DNA of 64,000 nucleotides from JAXGXJ01 sp963816155 (GCA_963816155.1 CAWFJE010000001.1:1-64000); one strand, 5' to 3'. Positions 1 to 11,410 are shown, counted from the stretch's first letter. The notes: a model not told the origin generated them from the sequence alone. A program made the numbers and translations.

Positions 1-640
1 GCCAACCGTCGCCGTAGCTGGACCGCCGGTTATTTTTAATGGCATCTATGAATAACGGAATCACCGCCGAGTACTGGCTGGTGGGGTCCTGCGCCTGCTG
101 AATACGTCAAAATACCGCAAGGCAACGATCGGCAGGCCAAAAGGTCGCCGAAGGTTTCGCAGTAATGTCCTGGCCATCTTGGAGACGGCGTAGGGAGAAA
201 GCGGCTGGGGCTTCATGTCCTCCTGTTGTACAGTACCTCGGAATTGCCGTAGATGGATGAGACGACGAGGCGAAAACCACTTTCTTTACGCCGTTGGTCA
301 ACGGCCGCTTTCAGCACGTTAACAAGCGTACCCACCACCCCGACCTCATTGGTGGTCTGGAACGGGTCCTTCACCGACCGGGGCACCGGAGGGCAGGGCC
401 GCCTGGGTGCAAATAACGGTACCGAGTGGACCGCCTCCATCACCGCAAACGGACTGCGGACATCGCCCTCTATCATTTCTATCCGGTCGCGGAACGGTTC
501 CAAATTCTCCCGCTTGCCGGCGGCGTAATTATCCAGGGTTCGCACTGATGGCCCTTGGTCAAATTTACGACATCGGGAGCTCTCTATGAACCCGGCCCCC
601 CGGTAACTAAATATCTCAGTATCAGCACCGTTGTAGAGGG
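1..640 (-). pseudogene. UDP-sugar 4-epimerase-like gene, frameshifted and cut by the window edge
   Basis: Reading the minus strand across several frames gives a recognisable extended short-chain dehydrogenase/NAD-dependent epimerase: a degraded GAGFI nucleotide-binding loop near 585, LDNYAAGKRENL near 530, EGDV, TTNEVGVVGTLVNVLKAA, VVFASSS near 270, a PQPLSPYAVSKM active-site region near 190 and QYSAVIPLFIDAIKNN near 40. Typical members use UDP-glucose or UDP-N-acetylglucosamine. The fragments need at least four frame changes and the N-terminal loop also carries substitutions, so no intact protein can be read. The 3' part lies outside the window. Whether this is a true pseudogene or sequence error cannot be decided here. 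Family call fairly sure, substrate unknown. Confidence 0.6.
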
Positions 641-1159
641 AGCAGGTCCATCATCATGGGCTGCTCGCCGCCTCGCTGGTCAGGTCGGCAGGGCGACCGA
701 GGCAGACAGCCGAAGCACGGGGCACGACCTTGAGCTGAGAGAGATTGACCTTCACCAGAGAAGCGACCTTCTCCTCCCGCTATGAACTCGGTCAGATACT
801 CGGGCAGGTCGTACACCGTCACCCTGCCCTTGTACGGCCGGTCGAGGACTTCGTTCACCTGGGCCTGGAACTCGTCGCTACGGTGGATCTCGATTTCCGC
901 GTTCTTCTCCGCGCTCATAGCAGGAGGGGCAGGGGACGAGCAACTCGTCGCCCACGAGAGCCGCTTGGCGCAGGTTGCGGGCAGCAAGCGCTTGAGCCAA
1001 CAGATGGTCCATCATGTGGGCCGGCGTGGAGCCGCAGCAGTTCCAGTCGGGGATATCCGCGATCTCGACCCCCAAAACGCCCAGCACCTTGCGCGTAGCC
1101 TGGTTGAACTCGGCTGAGGAATGCTCGAGGGAGCAGCCGGGGTAGTACGCGAGGGTCAT
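622..1159 (-). pseudogene. Heterodisulfide reductase subunit B-like protein, frameshifted and truncated
   Basis: The ATG at 1159 overlaps the stop of the HdrC-like gene (ATGA). The first frame reads YYPGCSLEHSSAEF, then IPDWNCCGSTPAHMMDHLLA and LLVPCPSCYERG, the cysteine-rich CCG pattern of HdrB-type subunits that bind a noncubane Fe-S cluster. A frame change near 905 is needed to continue into KNAEIEIHRSDEF and DLPEYLTEF; another brings the CFGC motif near 690. The reading ends at PMMMDLLP, so the second CCG domain is absent and the sequence runs into the epimerase fragment. HdrB-like proteins pair with HdrC in thiol-disulfide or electron-confurcating complexes; the partner and substrate here are unknown. 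Confidence 0.6.
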
Positions 1160-1780
1160 GCACGTTCTCGCTTCGGTCTGGGCCTGCGCCGGGGACCAGC
1201 GGCCGCAGCGCTCTTCTCCCGCGCCCTGGCCCGCTCCATGGCCTTCTTGTAGATACGGGCCACCTCGTCCGTCCCGGCATGTTTGTGGGGCACGAACTTC
1301 ATCTTGCCCCGGCTCACCATGGGCTTCATCAGCCCCATGTCGGCCAGCCAGATCGCCATCTTGGGATTCATGGTACCGGTGTAGAAGCGCGCCATGGAGT
1401 AGAACGGCAGCTTCTCGATAGCGGAGAATGCGTACTTCATGAAAGCCTGATTGAAGGTAGTCACGTGCTCGGGTCGCGCTGGGCGACGGCGACTGGTCTG
1501 AGGTTCTTCGATGATCCGCGATATCCTGATGTTCCTCGGGCAGCGCTCTGTGCACGTGAGGCATTGGACGCAGAGTTGCACCGCCGAGGAGTCGAGTGCC
1601 TTGTCGACGAGACCGACCTGCAGCATGCGCATGATCTGATTGGGAGCGTAGTCGAAAGTGAAGGCGGCGGGACAGCCCGCCGGAGCAGTTACCACACTGG
1701 TAACACTCCCTGACGTCGGCCTCGACCCTTCGATCAACCTCCCGATATTCCGCGGCCATTTTCGCGTCATATCGGACCAA
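1156..1780 (-). pseudogene. Heterodisulfide reductase subunit C-like 4Fe-4S protein, one frameshift
   Basis: Two classical 4Fe-4S motifs are visible: CYQCGNCSGG joined across a frame change near 1690 to CPAAF, and CVQCLTCTERCPRN near residue 75. Downstream is the helical part (FYTGTMNPKMAIWLADMGLM) typical of HdrC. A TTG at 1780 preceded by AAGGAGG is the best start. The frameshift falls exactly inside the first iron-sulfur motif, so the reading is broken as given. The gene overlaps the HdrB-like start by four bases, the usual hdrCB order. Role: electron transfer to an HdrB-like subunit in the cytoplasm or at the membrane; physiological partner unknown. Confidence 0.6.
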
Positions 1781-1946
1781 ATCGACCCTCCTCCTTGAGG
1801 AAGAATGGCGAGCGGGGTCGGGTACGTACCCGACCCACCGTGTACGTGCAGCAATGGGATGACTATACCATCGACAGCTGAGCGCCGACCCGCGGTCGTT
1901 GGGAGAGAAGACGCTCAAATACCGGTGCTTTGCAGCTACTTATCCG

Positions 1947-3208
1947 TCACAATGGCATGCACGCTGCAATATGTTCCAGCGCGCACACCAACCCTGCCCC
2001 CATCTGCGGCGCCGCCCCCAAGATCCACCAGCCCGCGGGCCAGCGTGGCCAACCCGATCCCAGGATACAACGAGCGCGCGGTGACCCCCATGTGGCCGAT
2101 CCGTACCAGGTTCCCTGTCTGTACTGGCTGACAAGTTCGACTCCGTAGCTGCGGCGCACGTGGTCGCGCACCTGGATGTCGCTCAGTCCTTCGGGGAGGG
2201 CGATGGCGGTGGTACAGGTGGACATGATTGTCTCGCTGCGCGGCCACAGTCGTAGGCCCATGGCCCTAGCGCCGGCCCGGCAGGCGCCGGCCGCGGCCAC
2301 GTGCTGGGCGATGGACGCCGTCAAGCCTTGCGCAAGGACGATGTCGAGGCAGGCTTCGAGCCCGTAGACGTCGCAGACGGAGGGCGTGAAGGGAAAGAGG
2401 CCGTCGCCGAGGTAGCCGCGCCTCGAGTTCGAGAGAAGAGAGAGACACGACCATCGGGGGGCAGCGGGGTTCTTCGACGATTTTGACGCCCAGCCGCTTG
2501 AGAAACGGGGCTCTCACACCGGGCGGTCCGGAGAGGCACTTTTGCGCCCCGGCCACGCAGATGTCGTAGTTGTCAGTCGTCAGCGGCGAAGGGCATCCCA
2601 CCCAGCGACGATACGCAGTCGATCAGGGTGACCTTGAGCAACTCCGCTTGCAGCCGCGCCGGCCAGCGGGCATCAGCCACGGGGTTCAGGGTCCCGGAAG
2701 GGGTCTCGGAGTGGACGACAGTGATGGTTCCCACCTCGGGCGGCCCGCAACGCCTGCTCCACAGCTTCGGGTGAGACCGCGTCATCGAAAGGCGCCTCCA
2801 CCGCGGACCCAGGGCTTGCCACTGCCGCAGCCAGTCGCCCACGCCCTCGCCGAAGACTCCAGAGCTGAGGTTGAGCACGGCCATGCCCGGGCGCACAGGC
2901 CCGGCCTGCGGCCTCGAGAGCGCCGATGGCCTCACCCTGGAAGAGGATGACATCCTCGGTAGTCTGGAAGACCCGGGCGGCCTTCTCAGTCGTGCGGGCA
3001 AAGAGTTCGAGAAAGGCGGGGTCGTAGTGGTACATCATGGGCCGGCGATGGCGGCCGGGACGGGGCTACACAGTGGTGGGACCGGCGCCGACGGTGAGCT
3101 TGCGGACTGCATCCGCGCGCCCGCCGCCGGGGCCGGCGGGCCCCGGGCGGGCGAGGTCGGTCAGGGCGGCCGGATCGCGTCGTCGGGGCTCATGCGGGTG
3201 GATCTCAT
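1947..3208 (-). pseudogene. Class V PLP aminotransferase (alanine/ureidoglycine-glyoxylate type), several frameshifts
   Basis: Pieces in three frames assemble to one aminotransferase: PMMYHYDPAFLELFARTTE near 3030, MAVLNLSSGVFGEG near 2870, HSETPSGTLNPVAD, TLIDCVSSLGGMPFAADD near 2600, and DICVAGAQKCLSGPPG near 2540, whose lysine is the expected PLP Schiff-base residue. A C-terminal PEGLSDIQVRDHVRRSYGVEL follows near 2180. The start ATG at 3208 overlaps the preceding permease stop (ATGA). Relatives are alanine-glyoxylate, serine-glyoxylate and (S)-ureidoglycine-glyoxylate aminotransferases; the nucleoside-type transporter just upstream makes a purine or ureide role conceivable but unproven. 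The number of frame changes argues for sequence error. Confidence 0.6.
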
Positions 3209-4250
3209 GCGGTCATCACTCCTTTCGGGATGGACGCGCAGCGCCTGGGGCCAATACCGGCGATGATACCGCGGCCCTCGCGCCGGGAGACACCGGCGGC
3301 GGTCACGTCTGCATGCAGGCCAGCCGCCACCGCCGCCCGCGCCCGTACGGCACGCCCAGAGCCGCCGGCAGATAGGCCCTGCGGGCGAACAGCACCAGAG
3401 CGGCCATCACCGCCAGGAACGGCAGCATGTAGACCACGTCGGTGGGAATGTTCCATGCCGACCACCTGGTAGCGCCGTGGCCACCGAGAGGCACAGTCCG
3501 AACACGAGCGATCTGCCTGATCCAGCCCGCACGTCCGCGGGCCAGCATGGCTATGACGATGGCTATGAAGCCCAGACCGTTGGTCATGTAGGCCACGAAC
3601 ATGCCGCGAGACGCATCCGGCGACAGAGGCGCCGCCCAGCCGAGCGCCGGAGAACAACACCGCCCACGACCGGGTGGCGGTCACGCTCACGCCGGCCGCA
3701 TCCGAGCCGCCGTGGTTTCTCGGCCGGCCGCTCGCAGATCGAGACCCCACCGCGTCGAGCGCAATACCCAGCGCACCACGACACCAGGGCTATCCCTATC
3801 CAGAAGATGAGGGGCTGACTGAAGATGCTCTCGCCCAGCACCGGGATACGGGAGAGAAGGGCATGGTAACTCCCGCATCTCCTCCAGACGGGGAAGCTGG
3901 TGCTGAACTGGACGGCATGAGAAAGCAATGCCACTTCAGCCAAGAGGATGACGCCGATCCCCACCACGATCTGATCGAGTCCCAGGCGCACGCTGAGCCA
4001 CATGACCAAGGCGCTGATGGCAAGGCCGGCAACGATGCCGCAGAGCATGCCCACCCAGGGCGACGAGCCATAGAGCGCGCCATTGAAGCCCGCGTAGGCC
4101 CCCAGCAGCTGTATCCCTCCATGCCGATGCCCAGCACCCCGCCCTGCTCACCCACCGCGATCGTTCCCAGGCCGGCGAAGAGCAGCGGCAGTCCGGCCAG
4201 GATGGCACCCGAAACCAGGGCGGTGAGGAACGTTAGCTGATCACTCGCTC
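3205..4250 (-). pseudogene. ABC transporter permease, nucleoside/BmpD-YufQ type, frameshifted
   Basis: Membrane segments typical of this permease family appear in shifting frames: LTFLTALVSGAILAGLPLLF then EQGGVLGIGMEGY near 4150, LAISALVMWLSVRLGLDQIV near 4000, MFVAYMTNGLGFIAIVIAML near 3600 and NIPTDVVYMLPFLAVMAALV near 3400, ending around ARRAYLPAALGVPYG. The family forms a heterodimer with the preceding permease and is energised by the double ATPase encoded upstream. Exact ends are uncertain: the natural C-terminus looks close to 3300, while the open frame closes at 3205 overlapping the aminotransferase start. No intact frame exists in the given sequence. Confidence 0.6.
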
Positions 4251-4278
4251 GATTGCTCGCTCCACGGGCGCGGGCCGC

Positions 4279-5395
4279 TCACGACTCCGCTTCCGGGGAC
4301 GCAGCCGGCTCACCGCTCGTCGCCCCAACCCTGAGCCTCCTCGCGCCGGCCGCGAGACCCTGCGCCACAGCCAGAAAGAACAGGACCAGCGCGATGAGGA
4401 TCAGGATGAAGTCGTAGTCGAGCGAAGCCCGGCGGGCGGCTTCGTGTCCCCCGATTTCGAGAACGGCATAGAAAGCGGCAAGCGGCACCCATGGCCAACG
4501 GACTCAGCCGAGCGAGAAAGACGAGCGCGAACAGCGCCAGGCCGAAGCCCGGGTTCCAGTCGGCACGCATGTACCCCCACACACCCAGGATCTCCACCGC
4601 GGCGGCCAGACCGATGAGGGCTCGCTGGCGAAGAAGGTCCCCAGGATGATGCGTTTCACGTGGAGACCCGCATGTACTGAGCGCGGTGGATTGCACCCAG
4701 CACGGTCAGGCGCACCCGCGGCGTTGTGATCGAGGATGTACCAGCCCACGAGGACCACGGTGACTCCCAGCAGGATGCCAACGTGGATGGTCGTGCCCCC
4801 GAACCGAGGCAGCAATTCGCTGAGCGGCACCGATCCGGTCTGAGGCACGGTGGTCTGGCGGTTAGCCACCTGGTCCCTTGATGAGAAGGTTGGCCAGGTT
4901 GATAGCTATGAAACTCATCATGGAGCGTGGTGATGATCTCGGTCACCGTGACCAGCCTTGAGGAAGGCGGGGAGAAGAGTCCAGAGCCCCCCGACCACCA
5001 GACCGATGAGACCCAGCACGATTCCAGCGGCCGGCCGAGACATTGATCCCATCAACAGCGGGAGCCGCTCCGGCCACGAAGGCGGCCGCCAACACGAACT
5101 GCCCGTCGCCGCCGATGTTCCACAGCCCCGCCCGGAAGGCGACGATATAGCCCATGCCGATGAGTAGAAGGGGAGCGAGACGGGTGATCATGCCCTGCCA
5201 CCCGCTGGAACTCACCAGGCCGGCGCGGAAGAGGTCGGCGTAGAACGACAGCGGGTCGCGCCCCAATACGAGGAGGATGATCGCCCCCACCACGAGTGCC
5301 GCGGCCACCGGCACGACCGTCCAGCCCAGACGATTCCAGAAGTCCCGGGCTGCCCGTTCACGACTCCGCCCCCTCGGCGCCGAGACCGAGAGCAT
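4279..5395 (-). pseudogene. ABC transporter permease, nucleoside/YufP type, frameshifted
   Basis: The N-terminal half (FWNRLGWTVVPVAAALVV, then APLLLIGMGYIVAFRAGLWN and GGDGQFVLAAAFVAG) is in the same frame as the upstream ATPase with no stop between them; a possible internal start is the ATG at 5395. After about 5060 the reading moves through other frames: IVLGLIGLVVGGLW, VTEIITTL near 4940, FALVFLARLSPLAM near 4550, and the C-terminal helix DFILILIALVLFFLAVAQGL closing at 4279. The IxGxGQF motif and architecture match YufP/BmpC-like permeases for nucleosides. The gene is interrupted at least twice as given; the family call is solid, integrity is not. Confidence 0.6.
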
Positions 5396-6958
5396 CAGTT
5401 CGCCCGCCTTCTCCGCCACACCGACGCCCCGGTTCTCCAGGATGCCCGTAACCCGCCCCCTATACATGACGGCTATGCGATCACAGAGTTCGACCAGCTC
5501 TTCGAGGTCACTGGAGATGAGCACCGCCGCCACTCCCTGCTCCTCGGCCATCTGCCGGATGCGCTCGCGAAGCGACAGGGCGGTCTTGGCGTCCAGTCCC
5601 TGCGTGGGTCTGTTGAACACCACGAGGCGGGGCGCGAACGACAGTTCGCGCCCGAGCACCACCTTCTGTATGTTCCCTCCAGACAGGGTGCCGCTGGCGG
5701 TGTCCGGTGTCGGCGCAACGATGTCGAAATCGCGCATGATGGCTTCGCTCGCCCCCCGTACCTCCTGCCGGTCCGTCCGTCCCGCCCGAGTCCAGAAGGG
5801 CGCCTCTCCGATCTTCTTGAGGAGCAGGTTCAGGGACACGGGCAAGGAGGCGACCGTCCCCTCGCCGAGCCGATCGTCGGTCACGAAGCGCAGTCCCGCC
5901 TCCTGACGGTCACGGACACCCCGATCCGTGATGTCCTCGCCCTCGAACACCAGCCTCCCGTGGGAGATGGGGCGCTGCCCGGCCAAGGCTTCGGCCAGTT
6001 CCCTCTGGCCATTACCTTCCACGCCGGCGATGCCGAAGATCTCCCCTTTGCGCACCGAGAGGGTGACGTCCCGCGCTCCGCATTCCTCGCGACCCGGCTT
6101 CGTGGAGATGCCTTCCGCCTGCAGGATAGGCTCCGGAGAGAGCCCCCGGGGGGCACGGCCGCGCTCGCCCGGACCAGTGACCTCGGCTATCTCGCTCAGC
6201 ATCGTCGCTTCCTCGCCGAACATCAGGCGTACGATACGCTCGCGCGCCTCGGCGCGACTCAACACCCCCAGTTCCTCGGGACCGAGGCTCCCCGCCACCC
6301 GTCCACGGCGTAGCACGGTCACCCGATCGGCTACATCCACAGCTTCGGGCAGCTTGTGGGTGATGAACACGACGGCCAGGCCCTGGTCGCGAAGAGCCCG
6401 CAGCACCTCCTGCAAGTCAGAGATCTCCGAGGGGGCCAGCATGGCGGTGGGTTCGTCCAGGATCAGCACCCGTACCCCCGATGAGAGCACCTTGATGATC
6501 TCCACCTGCTGCTGTCGCCCCAATGGGAGCCTTCCGGTGATCACACCCGAATCGATGTCCGCCCCCAGCCGCTCGGCCCAACGCAGGTAGTCGGCAGCCG
6601 CCTTCTTCCGATCCAGCCTGAAAGCACCCGGAGTGCCCAGCATGAAGTTGTCCAGGACCGTGAACCGTGACACAAGGGAGTTGTGCTGATGCACCATGCC
6701 GATGCCCAAAGCGCGTGCCCGCGCGGGTCCGTGGATGTCGACCGGCACGCCGTCTACCAGGATGGAGCCAGAATCCGGCTGCAGGATCCCGGCCACGATA
6801 TGCATGAGCGTGGACTTGCCCGCCCCGTTCTCGCCCAGAAGAGCGTGGACCTTCCCTCCCCGCAGGTCGAGATCCACGGCGTCGTTGGCCACCACGCCCG
6901 GGAACGCCTTGGTGATGGCCCGGAGCTCAACGGTCACCGCGTCCATCAGGCCGGCCAC
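4943..6958 (-). CDS. Nucleoside-type ABC transporter ATP-binding protein (double ATPase), fused in frame to permease N-terminus
   Basis: Residues 1 to about 520 are a tandem ABC ATPase of the simple-sugar/nucleoside class (YufO, RbsA-like). The first domain has Walker A GENGAGKST, a LPLGRQQQVEI signature and Walker B VLILDEP; the second has the degenerate GVEGNGQRE loop, signature LSGGNIQKV and FNRPTQGLD, as usual for this family. From residue 522 the same frame continues into the first transmembrane helices of the neighbouring permease and stops at 4943 after a frameshift. A natural ATPase-permease fusion is unusual, so a lost stop by sequence error is likely. It follows bmpA by 3 bases and powers uptake at the inner face of the membrane. 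Start GTG at 6958; ATG at 6946 is possible. Confidence 0.85.
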   Translation of the reverse strand: MAGLMDAVTVELRAITKAFPGVVANDAVDLDLRGGKVHALLGENGAGKSTLMHIVAGILQPDSGSILVDGVPVDIHGPARARALGIGMVHQHNSLVSRFTVLDNFMLGTPGAFRLDRKKAAADYLRWAERLGADIDSGVITGRLPLGRQQQVEIIKVLSSGVRVLILDEPTAMLAPSEISDLQEVLRALRDQGLAVVFITHKLPEAVDVADRVTVLRRGRVAGSLGPEELGVLSRAEARERIVRLMFGEEATMLSEIAEVTGPGERGRAPRGLSPEPILQAEGISTKPGREECGARDVTLSVRKGEIFGIAGVEGNGQRELAEALAGQRPISHGRLVFEGEDITDRGVRDRQEAGLRFVTDDRLGEGTVASLPVSLNLLLKKIGEAPFWTRAGRTDRQEVRGASEAIMRDFDIVAPTPDTASGTLSGGNIQKVVLGRELSFAPRLVVFNRPTQGLDAKTALSLRERIRQMAEEQGVAAVLISSDLEELVELCDRIAVMYRGRVTGILENRGVGVAEKAGELMLSVSAPRGRSRERAARDFWNRLGWTVVPVAAALVVGAIILLVLGRDPLSFYADLFRAGLVSSSGWQGMITRLAPLLLIGMGYIVAFRAGLWNIGGDGQFVLAAAFVAGAAPAVDGINVSAGRWNRAGSHRSGGRGALDSSPRLPQGWSR

Positions 6959-6961
6959 AAT

Positions 6962-8109
6962 CTACCGGAGCAGGGCTTCGAGTTCGCTTTGACTGACGAT
7001 CACAGGCACTTCGATGGTCCCTGCCTGGATGTCGGCCTGGGCCTTGTCGACCGCCGCCCAGACATCCGCTGGGATGTCATCGCTGGGGAGCAGCCGGACA
7101 CCGCCCTCCTCCAGTCCAAGATAGAGAACCTCATCGCCGTAGGTACCCGCTTCCATCTGGTCCAGGGCCCGACGAAAAACGGGCACGTAGTCCCAGACCA
7201 CGGAGGTGAGAAGGATGTTCTTGTCGTCGAGGGACGACTTGTCCCCTATCACGTCGATGAACCACACCTTCTCGGCACCCGCGGGGGGATCGGCGTTCTC
7301 GACGGCCTGGATCATGCCGAAGGTTGAGCCATCGCCCATGCCGAAGATGATGTCCGCTCCCGCGGCGATGACGCTGTCCGTGACCCGCTTGCCCGCCGGC
7401 GCGTCCGCGTAGGCCGCCTGTCCCGATTGGGCCAGCTTGATGTCGATGTCGGGCCGCGCAGCCTGGGCGCCGGTGATGAAGCCTCCGGCCATCTTGTTCC
7501 AGTTCTCGTCGTCGGCCGAGACCACTATCCCGATGGTGCCGGTCTTGGTCATGAGAGCTGCCACCATACCCGCCAGGTAGGCGCCATCCTGAGCGTTGGT
7601 CTCGAAGTCGCTGGATAGGCCGGAGAGCAGCCCGTTCTCGAACCCGCCGATGACCACGGTCTTGGTGCCCGTCTCCTCGGCCAACTGCGGACCCACCGTG
7701 TTGTAGCCGCTGGCCCACAGGATCACCCAGTCGGCCCCGCCTGCCACCAGCTGCCGGTAGACGGGGGCGATATCGCCGTAGCCGGCGCCGTCGGCGACCT
7801 CAAGTTCCGCACCGATCTCGGTGGCGATAGCCTGGGCCGACTCGACACCCTGCTGGTTCCAGCCGAAGTCGTTGGCCTTCTCCGGGGCGATGATGGCTAT
7901 CTGCTTGGGCGTCGCGTCGAACCCGGATGCCGTCGTCGAGGAACTCCCCGGACCCACGGCGCTCGTGACGGTCGAGGAGGTCTCCGGCTCGTCTGAGCTG
8001 CACCCGGCGAACAACACGGGCACTGCGCCGAGCAGGACCGCGGCCAAAAACACAGCCACCATCAGCCCGGCCCTCCGCGGGATGTCACTCTGCGCCGACC
8101 TCCGCCCGT

Positions 8110-8113
<4 letters not shown>
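6962..8113 (-). CDS. BmpA/PnrA-family substrate-binding lipoprotein of nucleoside-type ABC transporter
   Basis: Starts at GTG 8113, overlapping the mqnC stop (GTGA). It has a short basic N-terminus, a hydrophobic helix and a lipobox ending FAGC, then a Ser/Thr-rich linker before the binding fold. Family signatures are KQIAIIAPEKANDFGWNQQG, GAGYGDIAPVYRQL, GADWVILWASGY, DGAYLAGMVAALM and a GADIIFGMGDGST region. The Med/BmpA family binds purine nucleosides in studied members. The protein of about 383 residues would be anchored outside the membrane and feed the ATPase and two permeases directly downstream. The tight coupling to a futalosine-pathway gene is notable. The substrate is inferred, not visible. 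Confidence 0.88.
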
Positions 8114-9216
<1,103 letters not shown>

Positions 9217-9274
9217 GGGGCCACCCGGCCGCAGGCTGCGGCGCGCGCCTTGACCGTGGCTGCGTGCGCCCGGC

Positions 9275-10138
9275 TCATCGCCCGGCCACCTCGTCGATGT
9301 ACCGCAACTCGGGCACCTCGTCCAACTCCCCGGCCTCGTGGGCCAGTTCGTAGAAGCGCGTCAGCCCCTGCCGGTACACCGGCGAGAAATCGTACCGCAG
9401 GATGGTGAAGTAGCGCCCGAGCGCCTGCCGGTCGAGCCGTGATCGCCGCAGAGCCGACTCCACCACCTCGGCCTTGTGCTCGCGCCCGTAGTCCATGCAC
9501 TTCACCAACTCTTCTTCCACCTCCAAGAGTTCTCGGCCGTCGCCGCGGGCGAACTCCTCTCGAGCGGCCCAGACCGCATAAACCATGGGCAGGTCCGTCC
9601 ACTCCTGCCACAACCGGCCCAGGTCGTGGCACGTAGTCCCCGGCTCAGGGAAGTAGAGGGCATCGAGACCTTGGTCGCCGATGACGAGCACGGCGTCGTG
9701 CTGCTCCAGCGCTTCCGACACCGGCCCTTTCAGGTCGGCGTAGGTCACATCCAAGCCGTAGCGTAGGCGCAGGATGGTCTTGAGCAGAGCCACCGACGTG
9801 GCGCTTTGGCGGGTGAGAGCCACGCTGCGCACCTCTTCCAGCGGCCGGCGCGTCACCACCTGGATACTGTCCACGGCCCCCAAGGAGGAGATGCTCAGCC
9901 GCCGAGAGAGCAGAAGACGGCGATGCTCGCGGGCGTAGGCGATGGAACTCACCGGTCCCAGGTCGATGCCGCCGTCGACGAGGAGGCTGTTGAGATCGGT
10001 GGGCACTCCGGGGATCAGTTCGAACCCGCCTGCCCCTTCGCTCCCGTCCCCGTCGCCCGCCAGCATCCCCCGCTGTTCAAGGCCGTAGTAGAGCGGATAG
10101 CAGTTGAGGAAGCCGATGTGTCCCACCCGCACCGTCAC
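9275..10138 (-). CDS. mqnA: Chorismate dehydratase
   Basis: The 287-residue protein begins VRVGHIGFLNCYPLYYGL and has PGVPTDLNSLLVDGGIDLGPVSS, QSATSVALLKTIL and DAVLVIGDQGL, all characteristic of MqnA, a periplasmic-binding-protein-like enzyme. It converts chorismate to 3-enolpyruvylbenzoate, the first step of the futalosine menaquinone pathway, in the cytoplasm. The GTG start at 10138 overlaps the mqnE stop by four bases (GTGA), implying coupled translation within one operon. The C-terminal part with repeated charged helices is normal for the family. No sign of damage. Confidence 0.93.
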   Translation of the reverse strand: MTVRVGHIGFLNCYPLYYGLEQRGMLAGDGDGSEGAGGFELIPGVPTDLNSLLVDGGIDLGPVSSIAYAREHRRLLLSRRLSISSLGAVDSIQVVTRRPLEEVRSVALTRQSATSVALLKTILRLRYGLDVTYADLKGPVSEALEQHDAVLVIGDQGLDALYFPEPGTTCHDLGRLWQEWTDLPMVYAVWAAREEFARGDGRELLEVEEELVKCMDYGREHKAEVVESALRRSRLDRQALGRYFTILRYDFSPVYRQGLTRFYELAHEAGELDEVPELRYIDEVAGR

Positions 10139-11319
10139 GAGGCACCGCCTGCGACGAGGCGCGCAGGCGCATCGCCGGGCGCAGCCGTCTTGTAGCGGCG
10201 CACCACCCGATAGGAACCGTTTCTCTCCACGGGCGTGCGGCCCGCGTCGGCGATCACGCGTACGAGTTCGCTCTTGGGAACCACCTGTCCAAAGTCCGAG
10301 CCCGAGGACAGGGAGATCAGCTCTTCCACCACCGTGCCGTCCATGTCGTCCGCCCCGAAGAACAATGCCACCTGCGCCAACTTGAGGCCGGTCATCACCC
10401 AGTAGGTCTTGATGTGGGCGAAGTTGTCGAGCAGGAGCCGCGCCACGGCCATGGTCTTGAGATCGTCCACCCCGGTCGTGGCGGGCAGGTGGGAAAGGCC
10501 TGTGTTCTTGGGCTGGAAGGCTAGGGGGATGAAAGCCTGGAAGCCGCCCGTGCGGTCCTGCGCAGCTCGAAGACGGAGCAAATGGTCCACCCGATCCTCG
10601 TACGTCTCCACGTGACCGTAGAGCATGGTGGCATTGCTCTTCAGACCGGCCTCGTGGGCCAGAGCATGGATCTCGATCCATCGTTCGCCGGATATCTTCT
10701 CCGGGCACACCTCCCGGCGCACCCCCGCCCCAAGGATTTCGGCGCCTCCACCGGGCAGGCTGTCCAGACCCGCGGCCTTGAGATCGGTGAGCACTTCCAC
10801 GACGGTCATCCCCTGCGCGTCGGCGAAATGGGCGATCTCCGACGCGGTGAAGGCCTTGATGTGCACGGTCGGGGACAGACTGCGCACGCCGCTCACCATG
10901 GCCCGCACCGAGCTGTAGGGCAACTCGGGATGCTCTCCCCCCACTATGTGGATCTCGGTGGCCCCCTCGGCGATGGCCTCGCTCGCCTTGGCCAAGACCT
11001 CCTCCACGGTCAGAGTGTAGGCGCCCGCCTCGTCCGGACTGCGGGAGAAGGCGCAGAAGCGACAGCGATTGCGACATACGTTCGTGTAGTTGATGTGGCG
11101 GTTGACCACGAAGAAGACGTCGTCGGCCCCTCGGGGACCGTCGGCAGCGCGAGCCTCGTTCCGCGCGCGCGCCCGGCGCGCGGCGTTGGCCAGCGCGCCC
11201 ACACGCAGGAGGTCATGCGACCGGAAGAGGGCGAGCCCGTCGGAGCCGGACAGACGGCGACCTTCGGCCACCTTCTCCTCGACGGCGGCAAGCGGGTCTA
11301 GACGAGTGTTGGAGGGCAT
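10135..11319 (-). CDS. mqnE: Aminofutalosine synthase (radical SAM)
   Basis: A 394-residue radical SAM protein with CRNRCRFCAF at about residues 81-90 and the MqnE-type segments VNRHINYTNVCRNRC, IVGGEHPELPYSSVRAM, SLPGGGAEILGAGVRRE and FIPLAFQPKNTGLSHLPATT. MqnE joins 3-enolpyruvylbenzoate-derived product and SAM adenosyl to make aminofutalosine, the second step of the pathway. It heads the mqnE-mqnA-mqnC run. No clear Shine-Dalgarno precedes ATG 11319, and a TATGCT box lies only about 14 bases upstream, so a very short leader is possible. Intact by length and motifs. Confidence 0.93.
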   Translation of the reverse strand: MPSNTRLDPLAAVEEKVAEGRRLSGSDGLALFRSHDLLRVGALANAARRARARNEARAADGPRGADDVFFVVNRHINYTNVCRNRCRFCAFSRSPDEAGAYTLTVEEVLAKASEAIAEGATEIHIVGGEHPELPYSSVRAMVSGVRSLSPTVHIKAFTASEIAHFADAQGMTVVEVLTDLKAAGLDSLPGGGAEILGAGVRREVCPEKISGERWIEIHALAHEAGLKSNATMLYGHVETYEDRVDHLLRLRAAQDRTGGFQAFIPLAFQPKNTGLSHLPATTGVDDLKTMAVARLLLDNFAHIKTYWVMTGLKLAQVALFFGADDMDGTVVEELISLSSGSDFGQVVPKSELVRVIADAGRTPVERNGSYRVVRRYKTAAPGDAPARLVAGGAS

Positions 11320-11410
11320 GGCCGGAGTCTAGCATAAGGCCGAAAACGACCCGCTCGCCGGGGCTAGGGCCGCGGGCCAGGCGGCCACCCAGCCGGCTGG
11401 TCCGGCCACA

